A stretch of DNA of 64,000 nucleotides from Copromyces sp. CBS 386.78 (lineage: Eukaryota; Ascomycota; Sordariomycetes; Sordariales; Sordariaceae). Within the stretch, counting starts at the first letter, position 1. Each line of letters begins with the position of its first letter. Below the pieces are notes generated by a model, which saw nothing but the letters and a program-made list of their open reading frames with translations, ran no database searches and was not told the DNA's origin. The DNA is taken from contig MU839096.1 of the NCBI GenBank assembly GCA_030685235.1, positions 310,001 through 374,000 of the forward strand. The letters run 5' to 3'. Of the stretch, positions 46,627 to 58,755 are shown in pieces. The position numbers were made by a program, and so were the translations under genes.

Positions 46627-47251
46627 TTGGAAAGAGGAACAATTTGGAGTGATTGGAAGGGAGAGAGTATCCAGACTGCAACGGAACAGTTTATGGATAT
46701 ATAATCACCACATGGGCAAAATGGACAGGAATTCTGCATAGCGATGGCGCCAGGGTCTCGGGGAGAAAATACAAGTTTGGCTCACCAGAGAATTGATAGG
46801 ATATGGAAGCAAAGCAATAACGATCTATATGTTCTTTTCCCACTTGACTACCAGAAGGTCATAAATGGTATTCCCAACGCGAGATCACCACCTGTAGTAC
46901 CCATGCCCTCGATCCTCCGTCCATCCAAGGTTGTAGTTCTCGGACTTTGCCTGACAGGAAACGCCGTAACGCCATGGCATATGCGATATTCCAACAGTCA
47001 GCCACCCTCCAACTTTTACCGTCGTATCGTTGACATTTCGTCCGTAAAGCCATAATCCAACCCTGCTTTCCTCCTCCATCTCTCCTTTTCTCATTCGTCG
47101 GTTGTCATTGTCATAGTCATCATCCAAGGTACCGCCATCGCCTCCTCATCCTCTTTCCCATCCCCCTTCCGCTCCATCATGACTCCCTCCCCTCTTCCAA
47201 CCTCTTTGTCGTTCCCTCCACTACCTCATCTCCCCTCCTCTCTTCAAGCGC
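46627..47251. other. Convergent 3' flanks of gpn3 and the Apq12-like gene
   Basis: No supported gene. A pyrimidine-rich run at 47060-47250 is probably the 3' UTR of the minus-strand gene. Confidence 0.7.
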
Positions 47252-48095
47252 CTAAGGGCGATCATACTTAGCATGACCCCTGGCCTTATCCTGCGCCTCG
47301 TACCTCTGCCACTCCGTCATGAAGAAGTTCCAAATGCCCAATCCATACCCGCTCGCCCTGCTTGCCCAGAACATCGCATCGCTCGCGCTCTGCTCCACGC
47401 CGCGTCTATACACCCAGCTTGCAACCGCCGCCATGCCCGCCCAGAACACCAGCGTGAACGCCAGCCTGGTGAAGAACATGAGAACCCGCCTCATCCAGCT
47501 CAACACCTGCAGCACCATGACCAGCAGCAGCAACACGCCGGCGAGAATGACAACGTCGGGAGAGGCGTAGATGTAAGCTGTCAACCGCTCGACGAGCGGC
47601 TGCAGGATCGGGATGAGGGTGGAGATGAAGGCTTCGACTGTTGACATTATGTGCCGCTTGAAGGATTGGAGGGTGGAGTCCGGGGAGAGGAGGTGTTGGC
47701 GGGCGAGGGAGAGGTAAGGGTCGGGGAGGACGCCTGTGATAAAGAGGAAGGTTGTGGTTAGCGGACGGGATTGGTGAAAGAAGAAGGAGGATTGGGAGTT
47801 GGCAAGGGATAGCTTTTGTGGTTACGTATTGCGCTTGCGCTTTTCGACCCTTTGAGAGAAGAAAAGTGCGCGCGCGGCGGAATGAGGTTATTATGAGGTT
47901 GGACGGGAGCGCAAGAAAGCGCCAACGTCAAGCTCTAATGAAGCGCGACGTGGCACTTTGGGCTGTTTTGCATCTTTGGGCTGGTGATGGTGGGAGCTGG
48001 GAATGTGCGACAGGTTGGCGCAAAGGCAAGACGGCGCAAAACTTACCAGTAAGAAGCTGGAGAGCCCACTCGATGGGGAGGTTGAACGGATCCAT
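47252..48095 (-). CDS. apq12: Apq12-like nuclear pore assembly / ER-nuclear envelope membrane protein
   Basis: Predicted product 176 aa from two exons (48095-48047 and 47733-47252), separated by an unusually long intron of 313 nt. Apq12 is a small ER/nuclear-envelope protein linked to pore biogenesis and lipid homeostasis. After a soluble N-terminus there are two adjacent hydrophobic segments (PDVVILAGVLLLLVMVLQVL and FTRLAFTLVFWAGMAAVASW) with the basic hinge SWMRRVL between them. A C-terminal amphipathic part ending GHAKYDRP follows, the layout of the family. The frame open from an internal ATG (47647) gives only 131 aa; the upstream exon MDPFNLPIEWALQLLTG restores a full-length protein. 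The family call is by pattern memory. Confidence 0.75.
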
Positions 48096-49371
48096 AATGT
48101 CTGACGCAACTGAAGGATCTTGCCGTGGCTTGTAGAGATTGGTTTGTGGTCGCGCGAAGCTTGTGAAGCTCTAACTAAGATGGGAGCAAAAAGTTCGAAA
48201 TGCGATTTGCGATTGCGATGTTGTTTTGGAAAGGAAAACGTGGAGGGGCAGTTGTGGTGTGGGAAGTGAAACCTGTGCTGGAAAAAGACGGGAGCTGCGA
48301 CGGCAATGTTAGCGATTTTGTGGAGCGGGGGGCTTTATCTTATCAATTGACCAGGCAACGGAGTGTGGGGATTGGGTTCAGTTGTCAACCCCCCTCTTCT
48401 TGTCATCCTCTCCCCAGGCTGCGCAAACTTGTGAAGAGAAATAAATGTATGGCGGCAACAGCGTTTGAAGCCCAACTTGCCAACTGAGGATGAAGGTAAC
48501 CCCTCAATCATGGTGGGACCTGAGGACTACGTGTGCGCCTCTAATGGGACTATGGGAGCTTCCCGCCGTGGAAGAACATTTGTGCCTGATTGCGGCTTTC
48601 CTCACTCAGCTCTTCGGGGCGACCCGTGAATGTGATTCCGATGGTTTGTTCGATCCAGCTTGCGATCTCTTTGGGGCCTTTGGGGTAGTCCGCGGGAGTC
48701 AGCTAGAGTGCTTACACTACCTACACGAAACCCAGCCTGACAAAGAAGCAGCGACAAAGCAGCCGCTGTTGGCTATTAGCTGAAATCGATGATACTTTAT
48801 AGTGCAGATGGCCGTCGACTATCATATCATTACTTCATCTTCATTGCTTTCGTACATTGTCTGCGCCTAGCGACTTCGTTGTTGGGGTATCTCCGCTCTC
48901 CATGCCCTGAGAACGACTGTAGAGCGTCTATAGTAGCTCAGTCAGTTCTTCAGCTCATGTCAGCATGTCATGTTAATTAATGTAAACTTTTGGTCACACA
49001 TTAGTAACTATTGTACAGTAAAGTCCACGGACTATCAAAACACCTATCTTCAGTCAGACGCTAACCACCACGTGCAATGGTCTCACAACTCAACTATTGT
49101 TCCCAACTTTTGACAAGCAAATCTTGTGCTAAGCCCCGTAATGAAGGTACGGTTCACTTCGAATCCTGCTCGGGCCAATTCTCCACGATCTTGTCAACTC
49201 ATGACCATCAAGTTCGAACTAATTCGAACTATAGCTGCTCAGGCATGCCGTGGATATAGTCGCCTGACCTCCTCACCTCTAACACCGTCCCTTAACATAA
49301 CATAAATCCAACTCTTCACTTGGGGTATACTCCTAATTTGCCAGCTGGACGGTAAAGGATGACTGATCCCC
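48096..49371. other. Intergenic region without supported gene
   Basis: Promoter side of the Apq12-like gene and 3' side of the mpo1-like gene. Frames of 60-97 codons show no features. Confidence 0.65.
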
Positions 49372-50162
49372 TTATTGCGCCTTCTTCGCGTTCCTGCTCT
49401 CCCGGAACTTGGCAATCTCGATGGCCACAGCCTTATCCACTCGCGTCTTGAGCTCAGGGCGGTAGCCCAGGATGAACAAGAGTTCGAGCCAGACGAACAG
49501 CGGGGCGAGGAAGACGGCCTGGAAGAGGTTGTCCAGGAGGGCAGGGGCACGGCCCTCGTACTTGCCGTGGCCGAGGAACTGCGCCAGCCAGCTCACGATG
49601 TGGACGACAATGGCAACCTTGGTGGTGGAGACCGGGTCGGCAATGCGGAGGTAGTTGGTGAAGGCACATGAAGCGAGGCAGATGAGCGCCAACGCGGTGC
49701 CGGCGACCGGTTCGAGGAGGACGTAGAGTCCACCCCATGTCAGGGCCGCGAAGGTGCCCAGGTTTGGTTCGAGGTAGGGGACCTGGAGAAAGGAGGGAAG
49801 GGTGAAGAACGGTCCATAGTTGGAGGCCTAGTTTTTGGCGTGTGAGAACGGGTGAAGACGCATGGAGGCTTGGGGCGAGGAATCATACAATTTCAAAGGC
49901 CGAGAAGAGGATTAAAGGCACACATATCATGTGGATGACTACGTTAACACGATTAGTGTGGTAAGCACCATACTGCAGGCGGGGAGAACAAGTTAGCAGG
50001 AAGCTCCAATCTGTGGGTTTCAAGCAAGGTGAGGAGCAAGGTGAAGTGAATAAGACAAGCAAGGGTTGCCCAAGCAGGCCGAGGGAAAGCGTGTAAGTAG
50101 AGGTTGGGATCTCAGGTAACAAAGCTTACAAAGGTGAGCTGTTTTTCTAGGTTGAGAGACAT
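49372..50162 (-). CDS. mpo1: Mpo1-like 2-hydroxy fatty acid dioxygenase (DUF962)
   Basis: Predicted product 190 aa from three exons (50162-50130, 49972-49889 and 49827-49372). Yeast Mpo1 is an ER Fe(II)-dependent dioxygenase that shortens 2-hydroxy fatty acids during phytosphingosine breakdown. Conserved His/Asn signatures are intact: YGAYHTNRVNVVIHMICVPL near the N-terminus and VHIVSWLAQFLGHGKYEGRA followed by PALLDN near residues 125-150. Several hydrophobic segments match a polytopic membrane protein (LILFSAFEI, TWGGLYVLLEPVAGTALALI, LFQAVFLAPLFVWLELLFIL). The first exon encodes only 11 residues (MSLNLEKQLTF), normal for fungal orthologues. The C-terminus ends in a Lys/Arg-rich tail. Confidence 0.92.
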
Positions 50163-51529
50163 GATGGGATTGGTGTCTCGGATTTGCCCAGTATGATTAG
50201 GCTGGTTCTGTAGACAGCCTTTGATGACTCGAGGTTTTATATGTGAATGGATGGCGAGATCTCCCTCAGTTCCGTGAGACCCGAGACAGGAGAATGATAG
50301 CGGAGTGTCAAGACGAAATGAGTCGATGGCGAATGCCACATGTATATGAACGAGCAACAAGCGGGATTCGCAGTGTTCTAGAAGCAGAGCGTGCAACTCA
50401 TGAAGACCAAAGACTGGAAAGAACGGGATCTGGTGATGTCGGAGTGTGGTGTTCCACGTTGAGGTTGCATAGCCATCTTCTTATTCTCAGAGGGCTAAAA
50501 GCTATGCCTCGGATGTGGAGTCGCCATAACAAAACAAGTTAAGACGCCGGCCCACCCCAGCAACTCGATGGCCACAGCGCTATCGAGTGCTGACAAGGCG
50601 GGGGTCGTTATGTCAGTGCTCCTACACTACAGATGGTGAGGTCGACGTCAAGTGGGACACGGGAAGAAGAGGAAGGCCAACAGCCGATGAAGATGGTGAT
50701 TGTCAAGTAATTTAGGTGTTTTTGTGAGCCAATGGCTTCATGAACCGCCAAGTTGTTTGCGCGGGTGCGATTCATAGCTTCGTCCTCACACAATCCTGGA
50801 GGTCCCTCTTCGTCCGTCACATGCTACCTATGTAGAACGGCAAGAGCCACGGTACATACCTCTACTCAAGCTTTCTTCCAGCTACAAAGGCAACCAAAAT
50901 GCTGGAGGCTCGCCTTGTAGTGAAGATGTTTGGCACCCCTTTTGTTAACTCGTTACAAACCCGTACCACAGAAAAAGAGAAAACTGACCGTCTAAGCATA
51001 GCATTGTGAAGTTGTGCACAACACCAAATCCCGGCAGCGCCAAGACCGCTTCCGTGTGGTCAGTGCTGTTCCTTGCAGATCATGTGCACGAGCCATACAA
51101 TGTTAAACGTCAAGGGACGAGTGGCAGGCAAGGCATGTCCCGAACCGCGTTCGCGGCGGTCACTGTGTTCGAGGCTACCGCTTCCAGAACCTCCAACCTC
51201 TTGTTCCATCACAATCTTTATCCATTTCGTCAGCCTTGCTCTTCCCATCACCAGTCATTCCCACGAAAACAAGTATCCATTCGACAACTCCCGACCTCTA
51301 CTCATCACTACACTAGCATTCTTGCTGTCGATTTCGCCCCCACCGTCATCCCATCCCGGCACGCGACTCCAATTGCCCAAGTCTCGACAACACTGCCGCC
51401 GCCGTCGCACTTCGACAAGAGAGCCGCGCGAAGGCGTCCCGAGGCGCATAACCCCTCCCTAGGGCTTCGAATTATCGACGTCCACTTTCTACCGACGACA
51501 CACCGATTCAATAACACTAAACCGTCACA
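50163..51529. other. Divergent upstream regions of mpo1-like gene and rpb7
   Basis: No supported gene. A 200-codon frame at 51006-51608 overlaps the rpb7 start in another frame and lacks protein-like features. The last 300 bp are a C-rich, likely 5' leader. Confidence 0.65.
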
Positions 51530-52251
51530 ATGTTTTTCCTCCATAACCTCGAACGCCGGGTTACCCTGCATCCATCCTATTTCGGCAGAAACATGCACGA
51601 ACTTGTGACGACAAAGTTGGTTAAGGACGTGGAAGGGACATGTGCCGGTGATTACTACATCATTGCCATCATGGATGCGTTCGACGTTAGTGAGGGTCGC
51701 ATCCTCCCCGGAAACGGCCTGGCCGAGTTCACTGTCAAATACCGTGCTGTGGTTTGGAGGCCGTTCAAGGGCGAAGTGGTTCGTTACCTATAGCAAAAAC
51801 TCTCGGTGTTCTCTCTGTTCGGGTTGCCTAACAGAAACTGTGGCTACAGGTCGATGCTATTGTGTTCTCAATCAACCCTCACGGTTTCTTCTGCCAAGCT
51901 GGCCCGCTTTCCATCTTCGTTTCCTCTCACGTACGATGACGCCTCGGCCTCTACAAATGTGCCCATGCGGTACTCGCCGAGCTGGATAGCTGACAAAGAA
52001 TTAATAGTTGATGCCCGAAGAAATTCACTTCGATCCTAACGCGACGCCTCCTCAGTTCACCAATAACGCCGATATGGTTATCGAGCCCGGTACACACGTG
52101 CGCGTCAAGATTGGCGGCTTGAGAACAGAGTTGGGCGAGATGTATGCCATCGGCAGCATCAACGGAGATTTCCTCGGGTTAGTATTACGCCTTACCGTGG
52201 CGGCCGTGTTGTTTGTTATTAACCACTTCTTTCAGATGTCTGCAAGCATAA
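51530..52251 (+). CDS. rpb7: DNA-directed RNA polymerase II subunit Rpb7
   Basis: Predicted product 171 aa (same length as yeast Rpb7) from four exons: 51530-51778, 51850-51930, 52008-52177 and 52236-52251. Rpb7 pairs with Rpb4 in the polymerase II stalk. The N-terminal RNP-like domain starts [20 protein letters not shown] and contains [20 protein letters not shown]. The C-terminal OB fold contains [37 protein letters not shown] and GDFLG. The last exon is only 16 nt and supplies the final CLQA and stop. Reading through that intron would give an unrelated long tail, so splicing is needed. Donors GTTCGT and GTTAGT are slightly unusual. Confidence 0.95.
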
Positions 52252-53351
52252 GGGACTTGCAAGACGTAAGGAGGTTATCTCGACAAAGAAGGGTATGGAC
52301 TCCCTCAACTATTTTGAGGTACTTGCTCAACAGAGTCCGGTCGAACCTGGGGGTAAAAGCTCGCCCTGGGGTTTATATCGACACACTTGGTCGACTACTG
52401 CAGTCCTTCGCCCGCTCACGAAGAAACTCTTTTGGGCAAAGCAGAAAGCCACCCATATCGAGGGCCGTTTCAGGATCCCTGCGGCGGTTTTCGAAGGATC
52501 ATGTTTGCCCGTGGCTGCGCGTTGGCGGCTGCAGTATGGTCGAGCCCCTTGTTGGATTACACGCGGGAGTGTGGCGGTAACATGCTCAAGGGCTTCCATG
52601 GAGAAGCCTCATCTGAAGGAGACTCAGTGGGGTTGGGATTTTTGTCATGATTTACACGGGGTGCGTAAAACCTTTGTCTGTGGCGTTTCGAGGCATTATT
52701 GGGGCCACAAGCGGCGCGTGGAGTTCATTGACGTTTTTGTCTTTTTGCAGCATGCTGTGTTTGAGTGAAAACTGGTACTTGGACGAACTGATGTTATATG
52801 GCGATATCGAGGCAACGCCACCATTGAGACACACCTCAGGTATAGAATAATGTCTTCAGAGGTTTGCGAATCCAATATCCCAATTTTTTTTCGAGAAAGA
52901 GTTGACTGTAGACTACTCACTCGTCAGGGCTTGTATCGCCTTCTTCCCCTTCCCGCCCAAATATAGTCGTGCTAGAACACCACAGAGAGCTTCTTTGCGA
53001 TTGGACTCTTCTTGACTTGATAAATAGACACGGCGTTCGGCACCACAAGCGAAAACTCAACATGGCTCCTCGGCCTGTCCCGGACATTTTGACTCGGAAG
53101 CATCCGTCCCGGGCGGTTATGCCATGCGAAAATGCGATGGTACCCAACGAGGTGGGATGTTGTGATGGCTTACTTACAGCGGGGGGATATTTCCTATGTC
53201 GAGCTGACAACTCTACGCATGCCATTCGTGATTTCGATCATTATTTGCGAAGACCCCTAGACACCATGAGCCTAACGTCTCCATAATCTTCACCGAAGCG
53301 CGGAGGTTGCGTAGCAGTGAAGCCGTGGAAAAAGAAATAATCAAAAATTAT

Positions 53352-53395
<44 letters not shown>

Positions 53396-56300
53396 AGAGA
53401 GAGAGGGAAAGGGAAAGATTGTGGGAGGTCCATTCACTAAGTCGCCGAGGTATCGCACCTGTCCATCGTGAAGTTGCGATATCTCGTGACTATTCCAGTT
53501 GAAGAATACTATGGCCGAAAAACAGCGGGCGAACCCGAAGAGATGAAGGTGACAGTGGGGGCCATGTTGAAAAGAAGAGTCCCCATCAGCAAGCAGACCT
53601 GAGACAGGAAGTTGAATGGGGGTGCGGGCATTGGAAACTCAGAAACCAAATGTTGAAGCCCAGCAGATCTACTCTAGCGACCGAGTTGTCGATACCCATC
53701 CTACCCAGACAGTCAGACACCTCCTCCACCTTCCATCTCGCGCAAAAAGTCAGTAACCATATTAATATCCAAATCTTGGAAAACTTGCGCAAAGCCAACT
53801 TGAAGTTGTCTTATCAACCCTGCAACGCCGAGGTTCAGCCATCATCACACATTTCACATTCCACCCAAGCGGAGTGGCTTCCGTGCCGTCCATGTGCCGT
53901 CTTTTCTACCCCATAGTTTCCTCTATCACACCTTTCAAACATCGCTATCCTTGCCGCGATTGTAACACAACAGGAAAGCCATCGATGCTGTGTGACCACC
54001 CTCTTTATGTTGTTGGTTTTGGGGTGGGGGGTCTGTTCGGCAATCATATGTCTCTTTGACGGCTGACGCCTGTCATTGCTGTCATTGCTGTCAGGACCCG
54101 AAGAGGGGCTTTAAGGGGGCGTAGATCGTGCTGACGGGCGTTGACTTGCCGAGTTGAAGACAGGTATGCAGGAATTTTCGTTATTGATTTTTCGATCAGT
54201 GGCTCAGGGTGTCTTCAACAACATCTCTCGGTGTGTTTTTCGCATATCTAGGTATGCACTTAAACCATATACCCCCAATTCCTTATATCGGTGTACGTCG
54301 AACCCAGGATACATAGCGTGAGTACAGTGCGTCTCGACCACCGGCCCAGATCCCGCGTCCCCAATGGGAATAGCTTCCAAACCCCAGCGTAGCGTAGCAA
54401 CCTCCCCAACTTCTCCGAAAGTACATGGTTTCCCATCCCGGCCACGCGATTTACCGCGCTTTCCCATCCGTATCATCATCGACCAACGCGACGATTTAAT
54501 CAATGTGCCTCTTTTCCCTCCTCTCAACCAACGCGGGGCTCTTCACTACATGGGAGGTTGGAGGAGGAAGGAGGGTCGATAGCAATCCCCATTCGACTGC
54601 GAACTTAAGCATTAACGGAAAGCGGAAAACGGGATACCACGTATAATTCGTCGGTATATCACACATCACACCCTCTTTTCCCAAGGTGTCACAAAGCGAA
54701 CTTGAAGGGATATTGATTGATGCAGGCCGTAGCGCACGCGGCTTGAGAGGGGCACGGGCGATATCAAGGCGCAAACCTTGATGGCAGTTAACTTCACCTT
54801 TGCGATCTAGCCCAATTCTTTTCGACTGAGGCTTGTTTTCGCTATCTAGAATAGAGACGGCAACACCACCCGCCCTTCAGTCGACAACATTATGTCGTCG
54901 CGCCTAGTGGTTTCCGGTTTCCGTCTCGACCTCTTCAGTCTCCATGTCGGATGGACATTTTTTCCGCTCAGATTTCTTGCCGTGCGACCGGCGGAGCATG
55001 ATTCCGGGACCGAGACACTACTGTAATTCAGCTCCGTTTTCATCGCTTTTCGTCTGCTCGCTAGTACCAACTGGCTATTTCGTGCGATCGATCCGGTCCC
55101 GAACGAGCAAAGATTAGCTGAAAATAGTATTCTAGGGCGCCAACAAGTGTTGTTGGTCTGCTGTATCGGTATCGGTATCGATCGAATCGAATTCGGAAAC
55201 TTCCTATTGCGAGCTCCTCACATGGCATAACCAGGCTCTTGGGCCAGGGGGGTATCGAAGATCGTTCCCATGACGACGGCGAACAAGATCAGAATAAGAA
55301 GAAAGAGTAAAAAGGCGGCCGACTCGAGCGGAGAATACTACCAAATCGAGATCAAGAGAACTCCCACGATACTCGTCACTATTCACACAAAATGTCGGGC
55401 ACGTCGAGATCAAGAAGCAAAGATTAGCACGTGAAGGAAGTGATATGTCAGATTCACTGTGTGTGTTGCCCGATACTGTCACTGGGGTGGTAGAATAGTA
55501 GTGCAACAATGTCTCTGCGCAGCAAGTGCTTGCACGGGGAGGCAACTGAATCGAGCATGAACGCAAAACTCCGAGTTTGGATAGACAACTCCCAGATACT
55601 TTCATGGACGGCTTTTTCCCAAGCATGCATGGCCTTCAGTTGCGGATGGCGGAAGCAAAGCCGCTGCCCCCCTAGATTTTCCAGGCTTCGAACCTCAACA
55701 ACAACATATCGCACTGTTCCCCGTGTGAGCTCTTGGGATACCACCTACCTTTTACTTGTGTGTAAGATCCCCAGAGGAGGATGAGCCAAAGGAACTGCCT
55801 GCCCGGGCCGGCAAGAATCGCGAAGCACTGCGAGGGTATCTCTATCACACTCATTGCTCACTTCATTCATGCTTCTTCAGACCAAGCACAGAGCACAAGG
55901 CTCTGGAGTAAGCCAAACATGGAAGCCACAAGCCATAAACCACAAGCCTCACTGATTTCGATATTGGTCCCAGTAATCTCCCGAGTACCGGTACAGTGTG
56001 TTCGACACTGTCGTACAGCTCTTACAGTTCCACGCAACTAAACATCAATGCTGGAAAGTTTGTTAGCGCGGTTCTCGTGACAGGGGTATGCAAAACTTCA
56101 CAATAAAATGACAGGATAACCACATCCAAAGGGGAAAATTAGAGAGCATGTATAAACCGGGCAAGACGCATCAGGTTGATACGAGCTTCTTGCATGAAAA
56201 TTGGTGGTATGTTGGTTGAGTTGCGAAGAGTATCTTATATGAAGTCCCGCGCTAACGAACTTGCCAGCATTGATGTGTACATCTCTACGTGAGTCCAGCC

Positions 56301-56760
56301 TGATTACAACGACTGGTCAAGGTGACTTGTCAAGCTGACTGGCGGCTGGTGACTGTTGATCACTAACAGATTCTCGAGTACCAAGAACCAGACTGACATT
56401 GTTTTCTATTCATGTTTATGGCTCATGCGAGCAAGCTAGGTGACACAGTATCAACCTCCTCCAAGCCCCAAAGAAGACGCCGAGACCGAAACTGCCTCCC
56501 TAAGAACAACCATAGATGCATAACTTGACACTAAACTACAAGAAAATAAGTGTCCCAGGCCACGCGGACGTTCGTCACTCCGTCGGTATATATGCAGCAT
56601 CCAATCTCAATCCCCAAATATGAATCACAATACTAGCCGCCAAGATAGCCTCTCTCTCATCTCTTTCCCTCTCCTTCAAAGGAGGGAAGAGGGGGAAACA
56701 GAAAGAAAAAAAGATCGACACCGTCGATACATCACATATGATATTACAGATTGCCGTTCT
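52252..56760. other. 4.5-kb interval without supported gene
   Basis: Contains the rpb7 3' flank, a 35-A tract followed by GA repeats (53358-53406) and a short direct repeat of TGTCATTGC at about 54072-54090. The longest frames (up to 157 codons, 52295-52768) show no domain, signal or membrane features. Confidence 0.6.
53358..53406. repeat. A35 homopolymer followed by (GA)n
   Basis: Thirty-five consecutive A residues (53358-53392), then about seven GA dinucleotides. It could be a microsatellite or the tail of an old retroposed sequence; no coding remnant or target duplication is visible beside it. Confidence 0.9.
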
Positions 56761-58755
56761 TCAGATCTTTCGTACCAAGATCCACTTGCCTCCTTGAATC
56801 ACGAACCTCAGGCTGACCATGCAGGCAAGTCCGAGGACCAAGACTCCTGCGAGGAAGGCCACAAGGGCTCTGGGGCCGTGTTGCGAGAGTATAGCCTCCG
56901 TGGCGGGGTTTCCTAGTAGTGTCGCAAAGCTGGAAAACATGTATACAAAACCGAGCCAGGTGCCGATTGTCCTGGAGGTACACAGACCACTAACGCATTG
57001 CACTGTGAAAGAGACAGAGAAGAGTGTCTGTCAGCCACCATGAAATCAAAGTACTTTGCATCGCAAATATGCCCGTGCTCCAACAAGCAGCATACCCCCG
57101 TTCATTGTATAAACGGGACGGGAGGAGGGGAGGGTGGCGTGGCTGGGCTGGACTTACCGCCAAGAGGCACAAAGCTTCCAGTGCCAACTCCCATCAGCAC
57201 AGTGACGACAAACAAGGCCGGGACTGCCATTGCCCCAAAGGGCAACCAAACGACCAAGACCACGAGCATCGTAAAGATGTTTATGATGATGATAGTGTTC
57301 ACTGGGCCTAGCTTCCGATCGGACAGCCATGGAGGTAGCGTTCTCCCAATAATAGCACCGCTGTTTGTTCGGGTGAACAAGCCGTTCTTAGGTTAGCCAC
57401 AGTACTTTTCCATTCGATTATTCGCGACCAGGGAAATTTCGACCAATCGGATTGCAGCACTTACAAGTTGCAAGTCATCATCAGGTAGAACTGCTTATCG
57501 CCAAAGTTGGTGGAAACGGCGTATGAAGGAATCGATCCCCACTGGCTGAACAAAACCATCTCATATGCTGCGCAACAATGGTGGTTGTTTCGTTAGCTAT
57601 GGTATGGCTCTCGGTAAAGAGAAAAGAGAGCAACGCCAAGCTGGTGTTGGTTGGGGTGTCTACCAGGTAGTAGACTGGGGGGGGCATACCGAAAATGCTA
57701 ACGCAAATTAGCCAGAATTTTGGGGACTTGCTCATCCCCCTGAGCGCCGTAAAGTCCCAACCATCACCTGTCTCTGCACCGGTTCGCTGTGATTCGTTTC
57801 TCTCAGCAAGTAAGTTTCCAATGGTCATGAAGACCATTATAATGCCGGCGAGAATGAGGACGCCCGTCCTCCACTCGTATCTGTTGAAGAGCGCTTGGAG
57901 GACGAGTGAGAAGAAGATGCCTCCAATCGCAGAGCCGACTGTGACACATCCCGTGGCAAGACCTTCTCGCACCTTGAACCACTGGCTTACCATAGTGAAT
58001 CCTACCGTCGTGGGGGCAGCTGACAAGCGGGTGGACGTTAGCTGATATGACGAGGATGAAGGGGTTGACCCCCAATATTGCGAAAGAAGAGTACATACTG
58101 ACTGATATTCCAGCGACTACGAAGCAAGCCATGAACTGACCATAAGTGGTCGAAAAGGCCAGCCCGATGAACGAGGCAACGTAGATCGTGCTGCCCACCT
58201 GTAAGAGTAGACGCGGTCCATAGCGATCGTAGAGGATCCCGCATGGTGCGGCGAAGAAACAGCCGAAAAATCCGAAGATGGAGATGATCCAGGAAATTTC
58301 GCTCTTGGAGTACCCGCGAAGCTGATATTGTTTCCACTCAGTCTGGAACAGCCCGATGCTGCTGAGTAGCCCGTAGGAGGGAACAATCAGGCAGAAACAC
58401 CCCATCACCACTTTCCAGGGTCTCCAGCCGAAGTCGAGGTTGGTGATGGCTTTTTCCTCGTTCGCTTCGCTTGCATGGGTGCTTCCATCTGGGGTGCTCG
58501 GGATCCAGGAACCCGGTTCTTCCTTCGAGATCGTTGGTGCTGCGCCGCGGGGGGCCAAGATCTCCGGGGTCTGTAGTCTGAATCGAGTTTCCGAGATCGT
58601 GGTCAGATATCACATTTTTAATCGACATTTCTTCTGAAACATGTGGGATCACAACGGATTCGGCGCCGAAGTGTTACTCACTCGGGATCGAAATCATCTT
58701 GGGTGTAAACCTCAGAGGTCGCACCCTTCTTGGAGGACCAGTCGAAGCCCGACAT
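56761..58755 (-). CDS. MFS transporter, monocarboxylate porter (MCT) type
   Basis: Predicted product 476 aa from six exons: 58755-58682, 58577-58099, 58019-57690, 57567-57465, 57360-57158 and 57002-56761. Features are the MCP-family start of TM1, DFGWRPWKVVMGCFCLIVPS, then SKSEISWIISIFGFFGCFFA, the loop motif GILYDRYGPRLLLQVGS, VSQWFKVREGLATGCVTVGS (TM5), NFGDKQFYLMMTCN and GRTLPPWLSDRKLGPVNTII in the second half. Twelve spans fit. Fungal members move pyruvate, lactate and other carboxylates or amino-acid-derived acids; many are of unknown specificity. It is divergent from the lysine 2,3-aminomutase gene 1.4 kb away, suggesting a joint role (inference). Intron 1 is placed at the acceptor that restores frame (DPE to LQTPEIL), passing over an earlier AG that would not. 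Confidence 0.88.

Noticed and set aside
52295..52768. 157-codon frame after rpb7
   Set aside because: Lies in the rpb7 3' flank, has no recognisable features and overlaps other equally long frames.
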